From the NCBI RefSeq assembly GCF_003668565.1, contig NZ_RCWJ01000001.1:496001-560000 (forward strand): a stretch of DNA of 64,000 bases. Reading direction: 5' to 3'. The first letter of the stretch is position 1. Every line of letters begins with the position of its first letter. The translations under genes were made by a program, and so were the position numbers. Below the pieces are notes generated by a model. The model was given only the letters and a program-made list of their open reading frames with translations, was not told where the DNA came from and did not search any database. Source of the stretch: Mycetocola zhadangensis. Lineage in GTDB: Bacteria; Actinomycetota; Actinomycetes; Actinomycetales; Microbacteriaceae. Below are positions 35,291 to 44,690 of this stretch, piece after piece.

Positions 35291-36625
35291 TCAGCTGACG
35301 AAGCGTGTCGGCAGCGTGGGGTCCCCGCGGCCAAGCCGTGCAGCATCCGCTGGCAATTCCTTCAGCACGCGGGCGCGGTGCTCGCGTGCTTTCGCCGTTC
35401 CGGCTGGACCCGTGTACTGCGCGTCGATCTCGCCACGGTCGACTAGTTGAACCAGTAGCGGCCGTTCCGACTCATGCAAGCGAGCGGATGCTTCGGGGCC
35501 GTCGCCAACGTACACGACTTCCTCGACGGCAATGTTCGAGCTATTGAGGCGGCGGACGGGGAACTTTCTTCCGCCGACGCCGACCTTGCCTTCCGAAGTC
35601 TTCGCTACCGAGACCCATGAGCCCTCGGTGTTCTTGCGAGCAACGAGCTTGTAGACCATGCCGGCAGCGGGGGAGCCTGACCCAGTGACGACTGAGGTTC
35701 CGACACCGTACGAATCGACCGGCACCGCTGCCAGAGCTGCGATGGCGTGTTCGTCCAGGTCGTTGGTCACCGTGATCTTCGTGTGTGGTGCCCCAAGTGC
35801 ATCGAGTTGTGCGCGCACCTCCAGAACCAAGGTGGGCAGGTCGCCTGAGTCCAGGCGCACGGCTCCGAGCTCCGCGCCGGCCACACGCACCGCTGTTTCG
35901 ATGCCGGCCTCAACGTTGTACGTGTCGACCAGGAGCGTCGTCTCCGGCCCGGAGGCCGCGATTTGCGCGCGGAATGCTTCTTCTTCGGTCTCGTGCAAAA
36001 GGGTAAAGGCGTGGGCAGCAGTGCCCATGGTTGGAATGCCCCAGGTGCGCCCAGCCTCAAGGTTGCTGGTTGCGTCAAACCCGGCGACGTATGCGGCGCG
36101 CGCAGCGGCCACAGCGGCGTGCTCGTTGGCCCGGCGTGAGCCCATCTCTGCGATGGGGCGACCGTGCGCAGCCGTCACCATACGGGTCGCCGCGTTGGCG
36201 ACGGCCGTGTCGTAGTTGAGCACACTGAGGATGAGGGTCTCGAGAACAACGCCCTCAGCGAAGCTCGACTCAACCGTGAGGACGGGGGAGTTCGGGAAGT
36301 AGGCCTCGCCCTCGTGGTATCCCCAAATGTCACCGGAGAACCGATAATCACTCAACCAATCGAGTGTTCGTGGCGCGACAACGGCGTTGTCTCGCAGCCA
36401 CGACAGCTCGGTCTCCGAAAACCGGAAGTCCCGAATCATCTCGAGGAGGCGCCCGGTGCCCGCAACGACGCCGTAACGACGTGCGCCAGGCAGGCGGCGA
36501 CCAAACACCTCAAACATGCACTCGGTGTCAGCTGTTCCATGGGCAAGCGCCGCATCAACCATCGTCAGTTCATAACGATCGGTGAGGAGGGCTGTTGAGT
36601 TGTGTGGTGATGTCGAGAGGCTCAC
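35291..36625 (-). CDS. pncB: Nicotinate phosphoribosyltransferase
   Basis: A 444-residue NAPRTase, which joins nicotinate to PRPP in NAD salvage. Conserved landmarks are LLTDRYELTMVDAAL at the N-terminus, FEVFGRRLPGARRYGVVAG, SYRFSGD-like DYRFSGDIWGYHEGEAYFPNSP, EMGSRRANEH, GTAAHAFTLLHE and LLVDTYNVEAGIE, then VRLDSGDL. The length is that of the compact actinobacterial form. The GTG at 36625 opens the frame just before the conserved start. It is divergent from murI, so the about 85 bases between them must hold both promoters. Confidence 0.94.
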   Translation of the reverse strand: MSLSTSPHNSTALLTDRYELTMVDAALAHGTADTECMFEVFGRRLPGARRYGVVAGTGRLLEMIRDFRFSETELSWLRDNAVVAPRTLDWLSDYRFSGDIWGYHEGEAYFPNSPVLTVESSFAEGVVLETLILSVLNYDTAVANAATRMVTAAHGRPIAEMGSRRANEHAAVAAARAAYVAGFDATSNLEAGRTWGIPTMGTAAHAFTLLHETEEEAFRAQIAASGPETTLLVDTYNVEAGIETAVRVAGAELGAVRLDSGDLPTLVLEVRAQLDALGAPHTKITVTNDLDEHAIAALAAVPVDSYGVGTSVVTGSGSPAAGMVYKLVARKNTEGSWVSVAKTSEGKVGVGGRKFPVRRLNSSNIAVEEVVYVGDGPEASARLHESERPLLVQLVDRGEIDAQYTGPAGTAKAREHRARVLKELPADAARLGRGDPTLPTRFVS

Positions 36626-36712
36626 CCCGCCAGCCTAGCGACGGGTTCGCTCTTTTGAGCGCAGGGTTGCGGTTCCCGGCCCGAGCTCATATGGCGCGGT
36701 AGGCTGGAACCC

Positions 36713-37549
36713 GTGAATGATGCGCCAATCGGAATCTTCGACTCCGGAGTCGGTGGGCTCACCGTCGCTCGAGCGATTCAGGACCAGCTCCCGAACGAAG
36801 AGATCCTCTACGTCGGTGACACGGCGCACTCGCCATACGGGCCGAAGCCCATCGCGGATGTTCGCCGCTATTCCCTCGAAGTCCTCGATGACCTCATTGC
36901 ACAGGGCGTCAAAATGATTGTCATCGCGTGCAATACGGCATCAGCTGCGATGCTTCGAGACGCGCGAGAACGATACTCGGTTCCGGTCATCGAGGTTATT
37001 CAGCCGGCAGTGCGGACCGCTGTCGCGAGCACACGCAACCGACGGGTTGGAGTGATCGGTACCGAGGGAACCATCAACTCCCGGGCCTACGAGGATGCGT
37101 TCGCCGCTGCACCCGAACTGGCACTCTTCACTGCGGCCTGCCCTCGTTTCGTTGAGTTCGTCGAAGCAGGAATCACTTCCGGTGCCGATGTACTGGCGAC
37201 AGCAGAACAGTACCTGCAGCCCCTCGTCGAGGCGCGGGTCGACACGGTCGTGCTCGGGTGCACCCATTACCCCTTCCTCAAAGGGGCGATCTCCTACGTC
37301 ATGGGCCCCGGTGTCACGCTTGTGTCGAGCGACACCGAAACCGCCAACGACGTCTACCGCGTACTCGTTTCCGGCGGCCTCGAGCGCACCAGCCCACGCC
37401 CGCCTGCCCACCACTATGAAGCGACAGGTCCAAGCGAAGACGAGTTCCTCGAACTCGCTCACCGACTTATCGGTCGGGAAATCTCACACGTCGATCTCGT
37501 ACAGACCGGCGTGATCGACCTCGCCGCACTGCGTGCTTACGGCTCGTAG
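36713..37549 (+). CDS. murI: Glutamate racemase
   Basis: A 278-residue enzyme converting L- to D-glutamate for peptidoglycan. The two catalytic Cys are Cys73 in IACNTASA and Cys183 in LGCTHYPF; the substrate-binding FDSGVGGLT (9-17) and DTAHSPYG are present. GTG start at 36713. First gene of a murI-rph-rdgB run, an order common in actinobacteria. Confidence 0.96.
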   Translation: MNDAPIGIFDSGVGGLTVARAIQDQLPNEEILYVGDTAHSPYGPKPIADVRRYSLEVLDDLIAQGVKMIVIACNTASAAMLRDARERYSVPVIEVIQPAVRTAVASTRNRRVGVIGTEGTINSRAYEDAFAAAPELALFTAACPRFVEFVEAGITSGADVLATAEQYLQPLVEARVDTVVLGCTHYPFLKGAISYVMGPGVTLVSSDTETANDVYRVLVSGGLERTSPRPPAHHYEATGPSEDEFLELAHRLIGREISHVDLVQTGVIDLAALRAYGS

Positions 37550-37612
37550 CCTCCCTATTTTGTTTTTCCCATCCCCACGCCGGTTACCGGTGCAACTTCA
37601 AGGAGCATTCTC

Positions 37613-38356
37613 GTGACAGACACCATCCGCAAAGACGGCAGAATCACCACACAGCTGCGTGAGGTCACGATTGAGCGGGGCTGGAGCGACCAGGCCGAGG
37701 GCTCAGCGCTCATCTCTTTCGGCAAGACCAAGGTCCTCTGCACCGCGTCATTCACTAATGGCGTACCGCGTTGGCTCGCGGGCAAAGGCAAAGGGTGGGT
37801 GACGGCCGAGTACTCGATGCTGCCGCGCTCGACCAACAGCCGAATGGACCGTGAATCGGTCAAGGGTCGTATCGGAGGACGAACCCACGAGATCTCCCGC
37901 CTCATTGGCCGCAGCCTTCGTGCCGTCATCGACACCAAGGCTCTCGGCGAGAACACCATTGTCATCGACTGCGACGTGCTCCAGGCTGACGGGGGAACGC
38001 GGACCGCTGCGATCACTGGTGCGTACGTCGCACTCGCGGACGCGATTGAATGGGCCCGCGAGAAGAAGTTCATTGGCCAGAAGGCGCAACCGCTGATCGA
38101 CAGCGTTGCGGCCGTGTCTGTCGGAATCATCGACGGCGAACCGATGCTCGACCTCGCATACGTTGAAGATGTTCGCGCGGAGACCGACATGAACGTCGTC
38201 GTCACCGGCCGTGGCCTTTTCGTCGAGGTGCAGGGCACGGCAGAGGGGGCGCCATTCGACCGGAGAGAGCTCGACTCGTTGCTAGACCTGGCCGTCGGCG
38301 GAGCAGCCGACCTCACAGCTCTTCAGGTTGAGGCCCTGGGCCGAGCCTCAGCATGA
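37613..38356 (+). CDS. rph: Ribonuclease PH
   Basis: A 247-residue phosphorolytic 3'-5' exoribonuclease that trims tRNA 3' ends. The family blocks are clear: [72 protein letters not shown] and the catalytic-region [18 protein letters not shown]. Full family length, with GTG start at 37613 and AAGGAGC 10 bases upstream. The stop overlaps the rdgB start as ATGA, so the two are coupled. Confidence 0.97.
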   Translation: MTDTIRKDGRITTQLREVTIERGWSDQAEGSALISFGKTKVLCTASFTNGVPRWLAGKGKGWVTAEYSMLPRSTNSRMDRESVKGRIGGRTHEISRLIGRSLRAVIDTKALGENTIVIDCDVLQADGGTRTAAITGAYVALADAIEWAREKKFIGQKAQPLIDSVAAVSVGIIDGEPMLDLAYVEDVRAETDMNVVVTGRGLFVEVQGTAEGAPFDRRELDSLLDLAVGGAADLTALQVEALGRASA

Positions 38357-38964
38357 CGATCGAGGTGGTGCTGGCCACGCACAACCAGCACAAGGTTCAG
38401 GAGTTTCAGAGGATTCTCGGTGCTGCGATGCCTGAGGTCACTGTTCTTGCCTACGACGGGCCTGAGCCGGTCGAAGACGGTGTGACCTTCAGCGAGAACG
38501 CGCTCATCAAGGCACGAGCGGCTGCCGCCCACACGGGCCGGATCTCTATGGCTGATGACAGCGGCATCTCCGTGGACGTGCTCGGCGGGGCTCCCGGAAT
38601 TTTTTCCGCTCGGTGGGCCGGTCCCGGGCACAAAGACAGGGATAATCTCGAGCTTCTGCTCGCTCAACTCACCGACATTGCTCCCGAGCACCGCGCCGCG
38701 AGCTTCCTCTGCAACATCGCCCTGGTCGTGCCCGATGGTCACGCCCGCGCTGGTTTCGAACATGTCTCGGTCGGCGTGTGGCCCGGTTCCCTCGCGACAC
38801 AGCCCAGCGGAAGTCACGGGTTCGGCTACGACCCAATCTTCGTTCCCGAGGGCCACAACGTGTCTGCGGCTGAGCTCGCTCCTGAGACGAAGAACGAGAT
38901 CAGCCACCGGGCGAGGGCCTTCGCCGATCTCATTCCGACCCTGCGGTCGGTCGCTACGGCATAA
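38353..38964 (+). CDS. rdgB: XTP/dITP diphosphatase, HAM1 family
   Basis: A 203-residue house-cleaning enzyme that removes inosine and xanthosine triphosphates. The family signature is complete: [62 protein letters not shown] and the C-terminal EKNxISHR-like [15 protein letters not shown] at 38353 inside the rph stop region. The rph-rdgB pair is a classic operon. Confidence 0.96.
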   Translation: MTIEVVLATHNQHKVQEFQRILGAAMPEVTVLAYDGPEPVEDGVTFSENALIKARAAAAHTGRISMADDSGISVDVLGGAPGIFSARWAGPGHKDRDNLELLLAQLTDIAPEHRAASFLCNIALVVPDGHARAGFEHVSVGVWPGSLATQPSGSHGFGYDPIFVPEGHNVSAAELAPETKNEISHRARAFADLIPTLRSVATA

Positions 38965-39081
38965 ACCGAAAGGGTATCCGGCGGACGGACCGATCGCGCC
39001 AGCCGGGTAATGAGAACGGCCATCGTTACCATCAACCCGCGGAGTCTGGTGCGGAGCTGCAGTGCCGCCTAGCGTGGTGTT

Positions 39082-39990
39082 ATGGCCCACGATCACACAC
39101 CGCGCGATATTCACCGCTCCCGTCTTCTCGTGGTCCTGGCCATCGTCGCGGTGGTCTTCGTCGCTGAGGTCGTCGGCGGCATCCTGACGGGATCGCTCGC
39201 CCTGCTCGCTGACGCCGGGCACATGCTCAGCGACCTCACCGGACTGCTCATCGCCCTGGTGGCGCTCAGTATCGCCGCGAAGCCTGCCAGCGAGCGGCAC
39301 ACCTATGGCTATCGCCGGACCGAGGTGCTTGGCGCGCTGCTCAACGGACTTCTCCTCCTGGTTGTGGCCGGGGGGATCGGCTACCAGGGCATCCAGCGCC
39401 TGCTCGATCCGTCGGGAATCGAGATCCTTGCTGCACCGATGCTCGTAGTGGCCGTCATCGGCCTGATCGCAAATGCCGTTTCGATGGTCATCCTCAGGAG
39501 TTCGGCTAAAACATCGCTCAACATGCGTGGCGCCTATCTCGAGGTGTTTGGCGATTTGCTCGGTTCGGTCGGTGTGCTGATCGCCGGAATCATCATCCTG
39601 TTCACCGGCCTCGTGCAGGTTGACGCCATCGCGTCCCTGCTCATCGCGGCCGGTATTCTCCCGAGGGCATGGGTGCTGCTTCGCGATGTGTGGCGTGTGC
39701 TGAACGAGTCAACACCGGCCGACACAAACGTGCAGCAGATCCGCGATCATATCCGGGGCGCTCCAGGCGTCGTCGATGTGCACGACGTCCATGTCTGGTC
39801 GATCACGTCGGGAGAGCCCGTCTTCACCGCTCACGTGGTCGTCGACGCCGAGGTTTTCAGCGGGGGAAGGACCGGGGAGATGCTTGACACGCTCTCAGCT
39901 TGCCTTAGCGGCCATTTTGACGTCGAGCACTCTACGTTCCAACTTGAGCCAGCGAAACACGCCGGCCACGAGCATCCGCAGCACCCTTAA
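39082..39990 (+). CDS. Cation diffusion facilitator metal exporter (CzcD/ZitB-like)
   Basis: A 302-residue CDF antiporter for zinc or similar divalent ions. Six membrane segments in the first 200 residues and a C-terminal metallochaperone-like domain (VVDVHDVHVWSITSGEPVFTAHVVVD). The transport site is LADAGHMLSD in TM2 and YLEVFGDLLGS in TM5; the TM5 His seen in E. coli YiiP/ZitB is Glu here, which could affect ion choice. There are His-rich ends (MAHDHTPRDIH; HAGHEHPQHP). It shares a TTAA stop overlap with the convergent DedA gene. Confidence 0.92.
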   Translation: MAHDHTPRDIHRSRLLVVLAIVAVVFVAEVVGGILTGSLALLADAGHMLSDLTGLLIALVALSIAAKPASERHTYGYRRTEVLGALLNGLLLLVVAGGIGYQGIQRLLDPSGIEILAAPMLVVAVIGLIANAVSMVILRSSAKTSLNMRGAYLEVFGDLLGSVGVLIAGIIILFTGLVQVDAIASLLIAAGILPRAWVLLRDVWRVLNESTPADTNVQQIRDHIRGAPGVVDVHDVHVWSITSGEPVFTAHVVVDAEVFSGGRTGEMLDTLSACLSGHFDVEHSTFQLEPAKHAGHEHPQHP

Positions 39991-40748
39991 GAAACGTCGG
40001 GCTTCTTCCGGAAGGTTTCGGGATCGAGCGCGAGGTGGGCTGCTTCTTCCGCATCGGTGCGGCCATCGGGCCCTGCGGCGGTTTCATGTTTTGCTTTGCG
40101 GCTGGACTGAATGTAGTGCCAGATGGTCGGGATCAGGGTGATCACCACGGCGGAGATGAGAATGACGTCGATGTATTCCTGGACGAAGTTCGCCACCGGC
40201 GGGATATAGCCGAGGAAATAGCCGAAGTAAGTCAGGCCAACGCCCCAGATGATGGCGCCGATGAAGTTGTACAGCGAGTACTTTTTGTAGTTCATGTGGC
40301 CAACGCCGGCAGCGACGGGCGCGAAGGTCCGGACGATCGGGACGAAGCGGGCCAGGATGACGGCGAGTCCGCCAAAGCGGGTGAAGAATGCATTGGTGCG
40401 CTGCACATTCGTCACGCTGAAAATCCCCGACTCCTTGCGTTCGAAGATTCGCGGACCGGCCTTGTGCCCGATCAGATAGCCCACCTCTCCGCCGAGGAAA
40501 GCGGCGAAACCGATCGCAAGCGCGACCCACCAGATTTCGAGGTCGAGGCCTGTCGCCGTTCCGGAGTGCATGCCGTGGAACGTGAGGAGGCCGGTGATCA
40601 CGAGGAGTGTGTCGCCGGGGAGCAGGAAGCCGATGAGCAAGCCGGTCTCGGCGAAGACGATGAGGCAAACAACGAGTAGCGCCCATGGCCCTGCTGAACC
40701 GATGATGCTTTCCGGGTCGAGCCAGGGGATGAGGCCTGTCGAAATCAT
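39987..40748 (-). CDS. DedA family membrane protein
   Basis: A 253-residue DedA/SNARE-associated (VTT) protein, thought to flip or scramble undecaprenyl-phosphate or phospholipids. Signature segments are AETGLLIGFLLPGDTLL, GEVGYLIGHKAGPRIFER and FFTRFGGLAVILARFVPIVRTFAPVAAG, the last holding the conserved Arg and the re-entrant motif. The C-terminal 40 residues are charged and cytoplasmic. ATG at 40748. The stop overlaps that of the convergent CDF gene. Confidence 0.93.
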   Translation of the reverse strand: MISTGLIPWLDPESIIGSAGPWALLVVCLIVFAETGLLIGFLLPGDTLLVITGLLTFHGMHSGTATGLDLEIWWVALAIGFAAFLGGEVGYLIGHKAGPRIFERKESGIFSVTNVQRTNAFFTRFGGLAVILARFVPIVRTFAPVAAGVGHMNYKKYSLYNFIGAIIWGVGLTYFGYFLGYIPPVANFVQEYIDVILISAVVITLIPTIWHYIQSSRKAKHETAAGPDGRTDAEEAAHLALDPETFRKKPDVS

Positions 40749-40815
40749 GAGCGGCTACTACTCCGTAAGTCGTTGCTCGGCGATGGTCGGTGTGACTGTC
40801 GGGCCACTCGATCCG

Positions 40816-40897
40816 TGCGGAAGGTGGGACTTGAACCCACACGCTCGAAAGCACAGGAACCTAAATCCTGCGTGTCTGCCAATTTCACCACTCCCGC
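40816..40897 (-). tRNA. tRNA-Leu (TAG)
   Basis: Class II tRNA read on the minus strand: acceptor GCGGGAG/CTTCCGC, anticodon stem CAGGA/TCCTG with loop TTTAGGT (anticodon TAG), a long variable arm TGCTTTCGAGC, and T arm TGGG-TTCAAGT-CCCA. No encoded CCA. It reads CUA and wobbling CUN leucine codons. Confidence 0.95.
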
Positions 40898-40982
40898 TGG
40901 CTGTACAAGTCTAGGGGGAAGCGGAGGCTTGTAAACCGGGGGGACCACTTGCTCCCGCCTCGGGGGCACCCCAATTGTGGCC

Positions 40983-41001
40983 TGTGGATAACTTAAGCGG
41001 G
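40983..41001 (+). promoter_or_regulatory. Copy 3 of the TGTGGATAACTYNNSCGGG element, before the Tad operon
   Basis: Reads TGTGGATAACTTAAGCGGG; 39 bases separate its TGTGGATAA core from the tadA ATG. The match with the copy at 19874 is 18 of 19 bases, and it is preceded by CC in both. It probably contains the operon promoter or a regulator site. Confidence 0.68.
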
Positions 41002-41030
41002 CCCCTGTCGGTTTCGGGCAGAATTCCTCC

Positions 41031-42263
41031 ATGAATTCGGCCACCGAGATCATCACCGACCGCATTCGCGAGCGAGTGCGGCGCGATGGGGCGGACCTCT
41101 CGTCGTCATCGGGGCTCGCGCAGACCTACGTTCGTGAGGAAGTTCGGCGCTACAGCGAACGAGCGCTCGGAGGCACTCTCCCGCTGATCGCCGACGAGGA
41201 CGCAACTGAGCGCGAGATCGTCGCGACGCTCACCGGTTTCGGGCCGCTCCAGGGATATCTCGATGATCCTGGAATTGAGGAGATCTGGATCAACTCGCCG
41301 ACCAAGGTTTTCGTCGCACGAAACGGCGTGGCTGAGCTCACCAACACTGTGCTCACCGAGGCCGCGGTTCGTGACTTGGTCGAGCGCATGCTGCAATCCA
41401 CGGGAAGGCGTGTCGATCTCAGCTCTCCGTTCGTCGACGCTTCCTTGCCAGACGGCTCACGACTTCATGTCACCATTCCAGACGTCACGAGGCGGCATGT
41501 TGCGGTCAACATTCGCAAATTCCGACGGAACGTCCGCGATCTCGCCCAGCTGGTTGCCCTCGGCTCCTTGAGCGCGCAGGCTGCCGAGTTTCTCAGGGCC
41601 TGCGTTCGCAGCGGCCAAAACATCCTGGTATCAGGCGGTACCCAGGCTGGCAAGACCACGCTGCTCGGCGCGTTGCTCGGCACGGCGCCAGCGCACGAGC
41701 GCATCGTCACCGTCGAGGAGACGTTCGAGCTCGACCTCTCCGCAACTGACGTCGTCGCCATGCAGTGCCGACAGCCGAACCTCGAAGGCAGCGGTGAGGT
41801 CACACTGCGCCGTCTCATCAAGGAGGCGCTCAGGATGCGACCGGACCGGCTCGTGGTCGGCGAAGTTCGTGAGGCTGAAAGCCTCGACCTGCTCATCGCC
41901 ATGAACTCGGGACTTCCCGGGATGTGTTCGATCCACGCGAACTCAGGCCGGGACGCGCTCGTGAAGCTGTCAACATTGCCGCTCTTGGCCGGGCGCAATA
42001 TCGACTCCGCGTTCGTGCAGCCGACCGTCGCGTCATGCATCGACATCGTGGTGCATCTCGAGATCGACGGCAGCGGGTTTCGCCGGGTTCACGAGATCCT
42101 CGCGCTGAGCGGGGTGTTGAACGGCCCGGTGATCGAGGCAAGTCGGCTGTTCGGGCTGCGCGACGGTCTGTTGCAGGCAACAGGAAGCCACCCCACAAAA
42201 CGCGCCAAGTTTGATGCCGCGGGAATCGACCCGAGTGCGATCCTCCGAAGGGGCGGAACATGA
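41031..42263 (+). CDS. tadA: Tad pilus assembly ATPase (CpaF/TadA)
   Basis: A 410-residue secretion ATPase of the VirB11/PulE superfamily. The N-terminal domain includes GFGPLQGYLDDPGIEEIWIN; Walker A is SGGTQAGKTTLL (about 200-211, with Gln-Ala where Gly-Ser is common), followed by IVTVEETFELDL (Asp box), the Walker B region PDRLVVGEVREAES and the His box GMCSIHANSG. It powers assembly of Flp/Tad pili at the inner face of the membrane. The ATG at 41031 has no strong ribosome site. First gene of a seven-gene operon. Confidence 0.93.
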   Translation: MNSATEIITDRIRERVRRDGADLSSSSGLAQTYVREEVRRYSERALGGTLPLIADEDATEREIVATLTGFGPLQGYLDDPGIEEIWINSPTKVFVARNGVAELTNTVLTEAAVRDLVERMLQSTGRRVDLSSPFVDASLPDGSRLHVTIPDVTRRHVAVNIRKFRRNVRDLAQLVALGSLSAQAAEFLRACVRSGQNILVSGGTQAGKTTLLGALLGTAPAHERIVTVEETFELDLSATDVVAMQCRQPNLEGSGEVTLRRLIKEALRMRPDRLVVGEVREAESLDLLIAMNSGLPGMCSIHANSGRDALVKLSTLPLLAGRNIDSAFVQPTVASCIDIVVHLEIDGSGFRRVHEILALSGVLNGPVIEASRLFGLRDGLLQATGSHPTKRAKFDAAGIDPSAILRRGGT

Positions 42264-43123
42264 CCTTCCTCCTCGGGTGCCTGCTCGCGGCCGGTGTGCT
42301 GCTCACCGCGTCACCCTGGCTGTTCCCCGCGAAGGACGAGCGCACCCGGCCAACGGCGCGACGCAGTGGGCGGCTTCACTCGGCGCTCGCAGGTGCGGGC
42401 CTCGCGGCCGTGCCGGTTCCAGTCTTTCTGGCGCTCTCGATCCTCGCCGGTGTTTTCGTTGCCGCACTCGCGTTCGCTCTCACAGGGGTGCTCGCGCTTG
42501 GCCTCTGTGGAGCTGTTCTTGGAGGGCTACTTCCCGTTCTTCTCGTTCGATGGCGTGCGCGAGCCAAGCGGATGGCTCACCGTGCCTTGTGGCCCGATGT
42601 CGTCGATCACCTCGTTGGGTCCGTCCGTTCGGGCCTTGCCCTGCCCGACGCCGTTGCCAGCCTCTCGCGCACGGGCCCTGAGATGCTTCGGGAAGAGTTT
42701 GCCGGATTCGAGCGTGATTACCGCAGCACCGGTTCGTTCAGCGGAAGCCTTGATCGGCTGAAGGATCACCTCGCGGACCCGGTACCGGACCGGATCATAG
42801 AAACCCTGCGAATGGCGCGTGAGGTCGGCGGCGCAGACCTCGCAACCGTGCTGCGCAGTTTGTCCGCCTACCTTCGGTCCGATCACGCGATCCGCTCGGA
42901 AGTCGAGGCCAGGCAATCGTGGATCAAGAGCGCCGCCAAACTGGGCGTCGCGGCTCCGTGGCTCATTCTCCTCCTGCTGTCAACGCGCCCCGAGGCATCC
43001 GTCGCATACAACTCGCCAGGTGGAGCGGTGCTCATCGCCGTTGGTGCTGCCGTCTCAGTGATCGCTTACCGAATCATGCTCGCGCTCGGCAGGCTGCCGC
43101 AGGAGAGGCGGTGGTTCACGTGA
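42260..43123 (+). CDS. tadB: Tad pilus inner-membrane protein TadB
   Basis: A 287-residue T2SF-domain protein. Hydrophobic N-terminal segments are followed by the family core WPDVVDHLVGSVRSGLALPDAVASL and RIIETLRMAREVGGADLATVL-type stretches, then two C-terminal membrane segments. With TadC it should form the platform on which the ATPase acts. The ATG overlaps the tadA stop in ATGA, and its own stop overlaps the tadC start. Confidence 0.9.
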   Translation: MTFLLGCLLAAGVLLTASPWLFPAKDERTRPTARRSGRLHSALAGAGLAAVPVPVFLALSILAGVFVAALAFALTGVLALGLCGAVLGGLLPVLLVRWRARAKRMAHRALWPDVVDHLVGSVRSGLALPDAVASLSRTGPEMLREEFAGFERDYRSTGSFSGSLDRLKDHLADPVPDRIIETLRMAREVGGADLATVLRSLSAYLRSDHAIRSEVEARQSWIKSAAKLGVAAPWLILLLLSTRPEASVAYNSPGGAVLIAVGAAVSVIAYRIMLALGRLPQERRWFT

Positions 43124-44058
43124 GCACGTCGCTGGGCTGGGGGATCCTCTTCGGTGCGACCCTGGGCCTCGGGCTCTGGTCCATCGTCGCCATGCTGCCC
43201 CGGTTCGGCGGCCCCACCCTGGCTGACCGGGTTGCGCCGTATCTTGTTGATGTGTCCGAGGGCGCCCGGCTCTACACCGAGAGGCGATTCACCGATCCTC
43301 TTCCGATTCTCGGCAGGCTGCTCAGCCCTGCGTTACGAAGGCTCAGCGCCAGCCTGACCGCTGTGCTCGGCGGGAGCGCGATTGTGCAACGCAACCTCGA
43401 CCGCGCCGGTGTGGATATCGACGTGCAGAGGTTTCGGCTAGAGCAGCTTCTGTGGTGCCTGGCCGGACTCGGGTTGGGTGTCGTGGGTGCTGGAATCGGA
43501 TCGGTGAATCGGATGCTCCCGGTTGCGCTGGTCATAGCGCTCCCGATCCTGTGCGGCATCGGCGGGCTGGTACTTCGCGACACCGCCCTCTCGAGGCAAG
43601 CGACGGCCCGGGCGGACCGAATGACCGCCGAGCTTCCGACCGTGCTCGAGTTTCTCAGCCTCAGCCTCTCAGCGGGTGAGGGCATCCTCGACGCGCTTCG
43701 CCGGATGGGGAATATCGGCTCAGGCGAACTCAGCAGGGAGTTTCGAAGTGTCGTCACCGCTGTTCACACGGGAGTGCCGCTCGCCACAGCGCTGACCGAT
43801 GTCGCTCGGCGGGCAGACATTCCCGCTCTGAACCGTTGTGTCGAGCAACTGGTCGCCGCACTCGAGCGAGGATCGCCGCTTGCCGAGGTGCTCAGGGCTC
43901 AGGCGCAGGACGCCAGGGACGATGCCAAGCGAGCACTGCTTGAGGTCGCGGGGAAGAAGGAGGTCGCGATGCTGATCCCGCTCGTCTTCCTCATCCTGCC
44001 CTTGTCCATTCTGTTCGCAATCTTCCCCGGAATCTTCGTACTTCAGTCCGGCTTCTGA
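43120..44058 (+). CDS. tadC: Tad pilus inner-membrane protein TadC
   Basis: A 312-residue T2SF-domain protein. The core ELPTVLEFLSLSLSAGEGILDALRRM and the downstream AEVLRAQAQDARDDAKRALLEVAGKKEVAMLIPLVFLILPLSI are typical of TadC, with the last hydrophobic segment closing the protein. The GTG at 43120 overlaps the tadB stop (GTGA); a GTG at 43111 behind AGGAG is an equally possible start. The frame runs open further upstream inside tadB, which is not meaningful. Confidence 0.9.
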   Translation: MSTSLGWGILFGATLGLGLWSIVAMLPRFGGPTLADRVAPYLVDVSEGARLYTERRFTDPLPILGRLLSPALRRLSASLTAVLGGSAIVQRNLDRAGVDIDVQRFRLEQLLWCLAGLGLGVVGAGIGSVNRMLPVALVIALPILCGIGGLVLRDTALSRQATARADRMTAELPTVLEFLSLSLSAGEGILDALRRMGNIGSGELSREFRSVVTAVHTGVPLATALTDVARRADIPALNRCVEQLVAALERGSPLAEVLRAQAQDARDDAKRALLEVAGKKEVAMLIPLVFLILPLSILFAIFPGIFVLQSGF

Positions 44059-44098
44059 CCCGCGATGCAACACCGACACACGAGAAGGAGAGAGCTTC

Positions 44099-44284
44099 AT
44101 GAAGACACTGCGGCGACTTCGCCACACCATCGCTGACCAGCTCAACGACGACACGGGAGACGTGCCCGGTTGGGTGTTGATCACCCTAATGACGGCAGGA
44201 CTTGTCATTGTCATCTGGGGACTGGCTGGTCCGGCGCTCAGCCAGATCTTCGAACAGGCCATCAGCAGGGTCTCCGGGCTCTGA
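44099..44284 (+). CDS. Flp/Tad major pilin-like small protein
   Basis: A 61-residue protein with a charged leader (MKTLRRLRHTIADQLNDDTG) followed by DVPGWVLITLMTAGLVIVIWGLAG, a single hydrophobic helix, and a short polar tail. The layout and place in the operon identify it as the Flp-type pilin subunit; cleavage after the Gly before DVPGWV is expected, though the usual Glu-Tyr of Flp pilins is absent, as in related Microbacteriaceae pilins. ATG at 44099 with AAGGAG 8 bases upstream, the best ribosome site in the operon, as expected for the most abundant product. Confidence 0.85.
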   Translation: MKTLRRLRHTIADQLNDDTGDVPGWVLITLMTAGLVIVIWGLAGPALSQIFEQAISRVSGL

Positions 44285-44285
44285 C

Positions 44286-44690
44286 GTGTTCGCACGCCTG
44301 GACTGGCGCAACGACGACGGATCGGCCGTCGTCGAGTTCACCCTGGTTACCGTCCTTCTCACCCTGCTCACGGTTTCGGTGCTGCAGTTGGGCCTTGCCC
44401 TTCATGTTCGCAACACGGTGACCGATGCTGCAGCGGAAGGCGCGCGGTTCGCGGCGCTAGCCGACAACGGTCTCGCTGATGGAGTCGAGCGCACCCGCGA
44501 GCTCATCACAACCGCCGTCGGATCCGATTTCGCTGGCGACATCACCGCAAGCTACGGCACGTACCTCGGTCACGCGAGTACCGAAATTCGGGTGGTCACC
44601 ACGTTGCCGGTGATCGGGCTGCTCGGCCTCGACAAAGGGCTGGAGGTCGACGCGCATGCTGCCGTCGAAACACTGGACGATGCCGAATAG
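44286..44690 (+). CDS. TadE-like minor pilin
   Basis: A 134-residue pseudopilin. The N-terminus has DDGSAVVEFTLVTVLLTLLTVSVLQLG: a pilin-like hydrophobic helix with the conserved Glu after the Ala-Val of TadE proteins. RNTVTDAAAEGARFAALAD is the family's next block. GTG at 44286 sits 2 bases after the pilin stop. It should be cleaved by a prepilin peptidase and built into or below the pilus. Confidence 0.85.
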   Translation: MFARLDWRNDDGSAVVEFTLVTVLLTLLTVSVLQLGLALHVRNTVTDAAAEGARFAALADNGLADGVERTRELITTAVGSDFAGDITASYGTYLGHASTEIRVVTTLPVIGLLGLDKGLEVDAHAAVETLDDAE

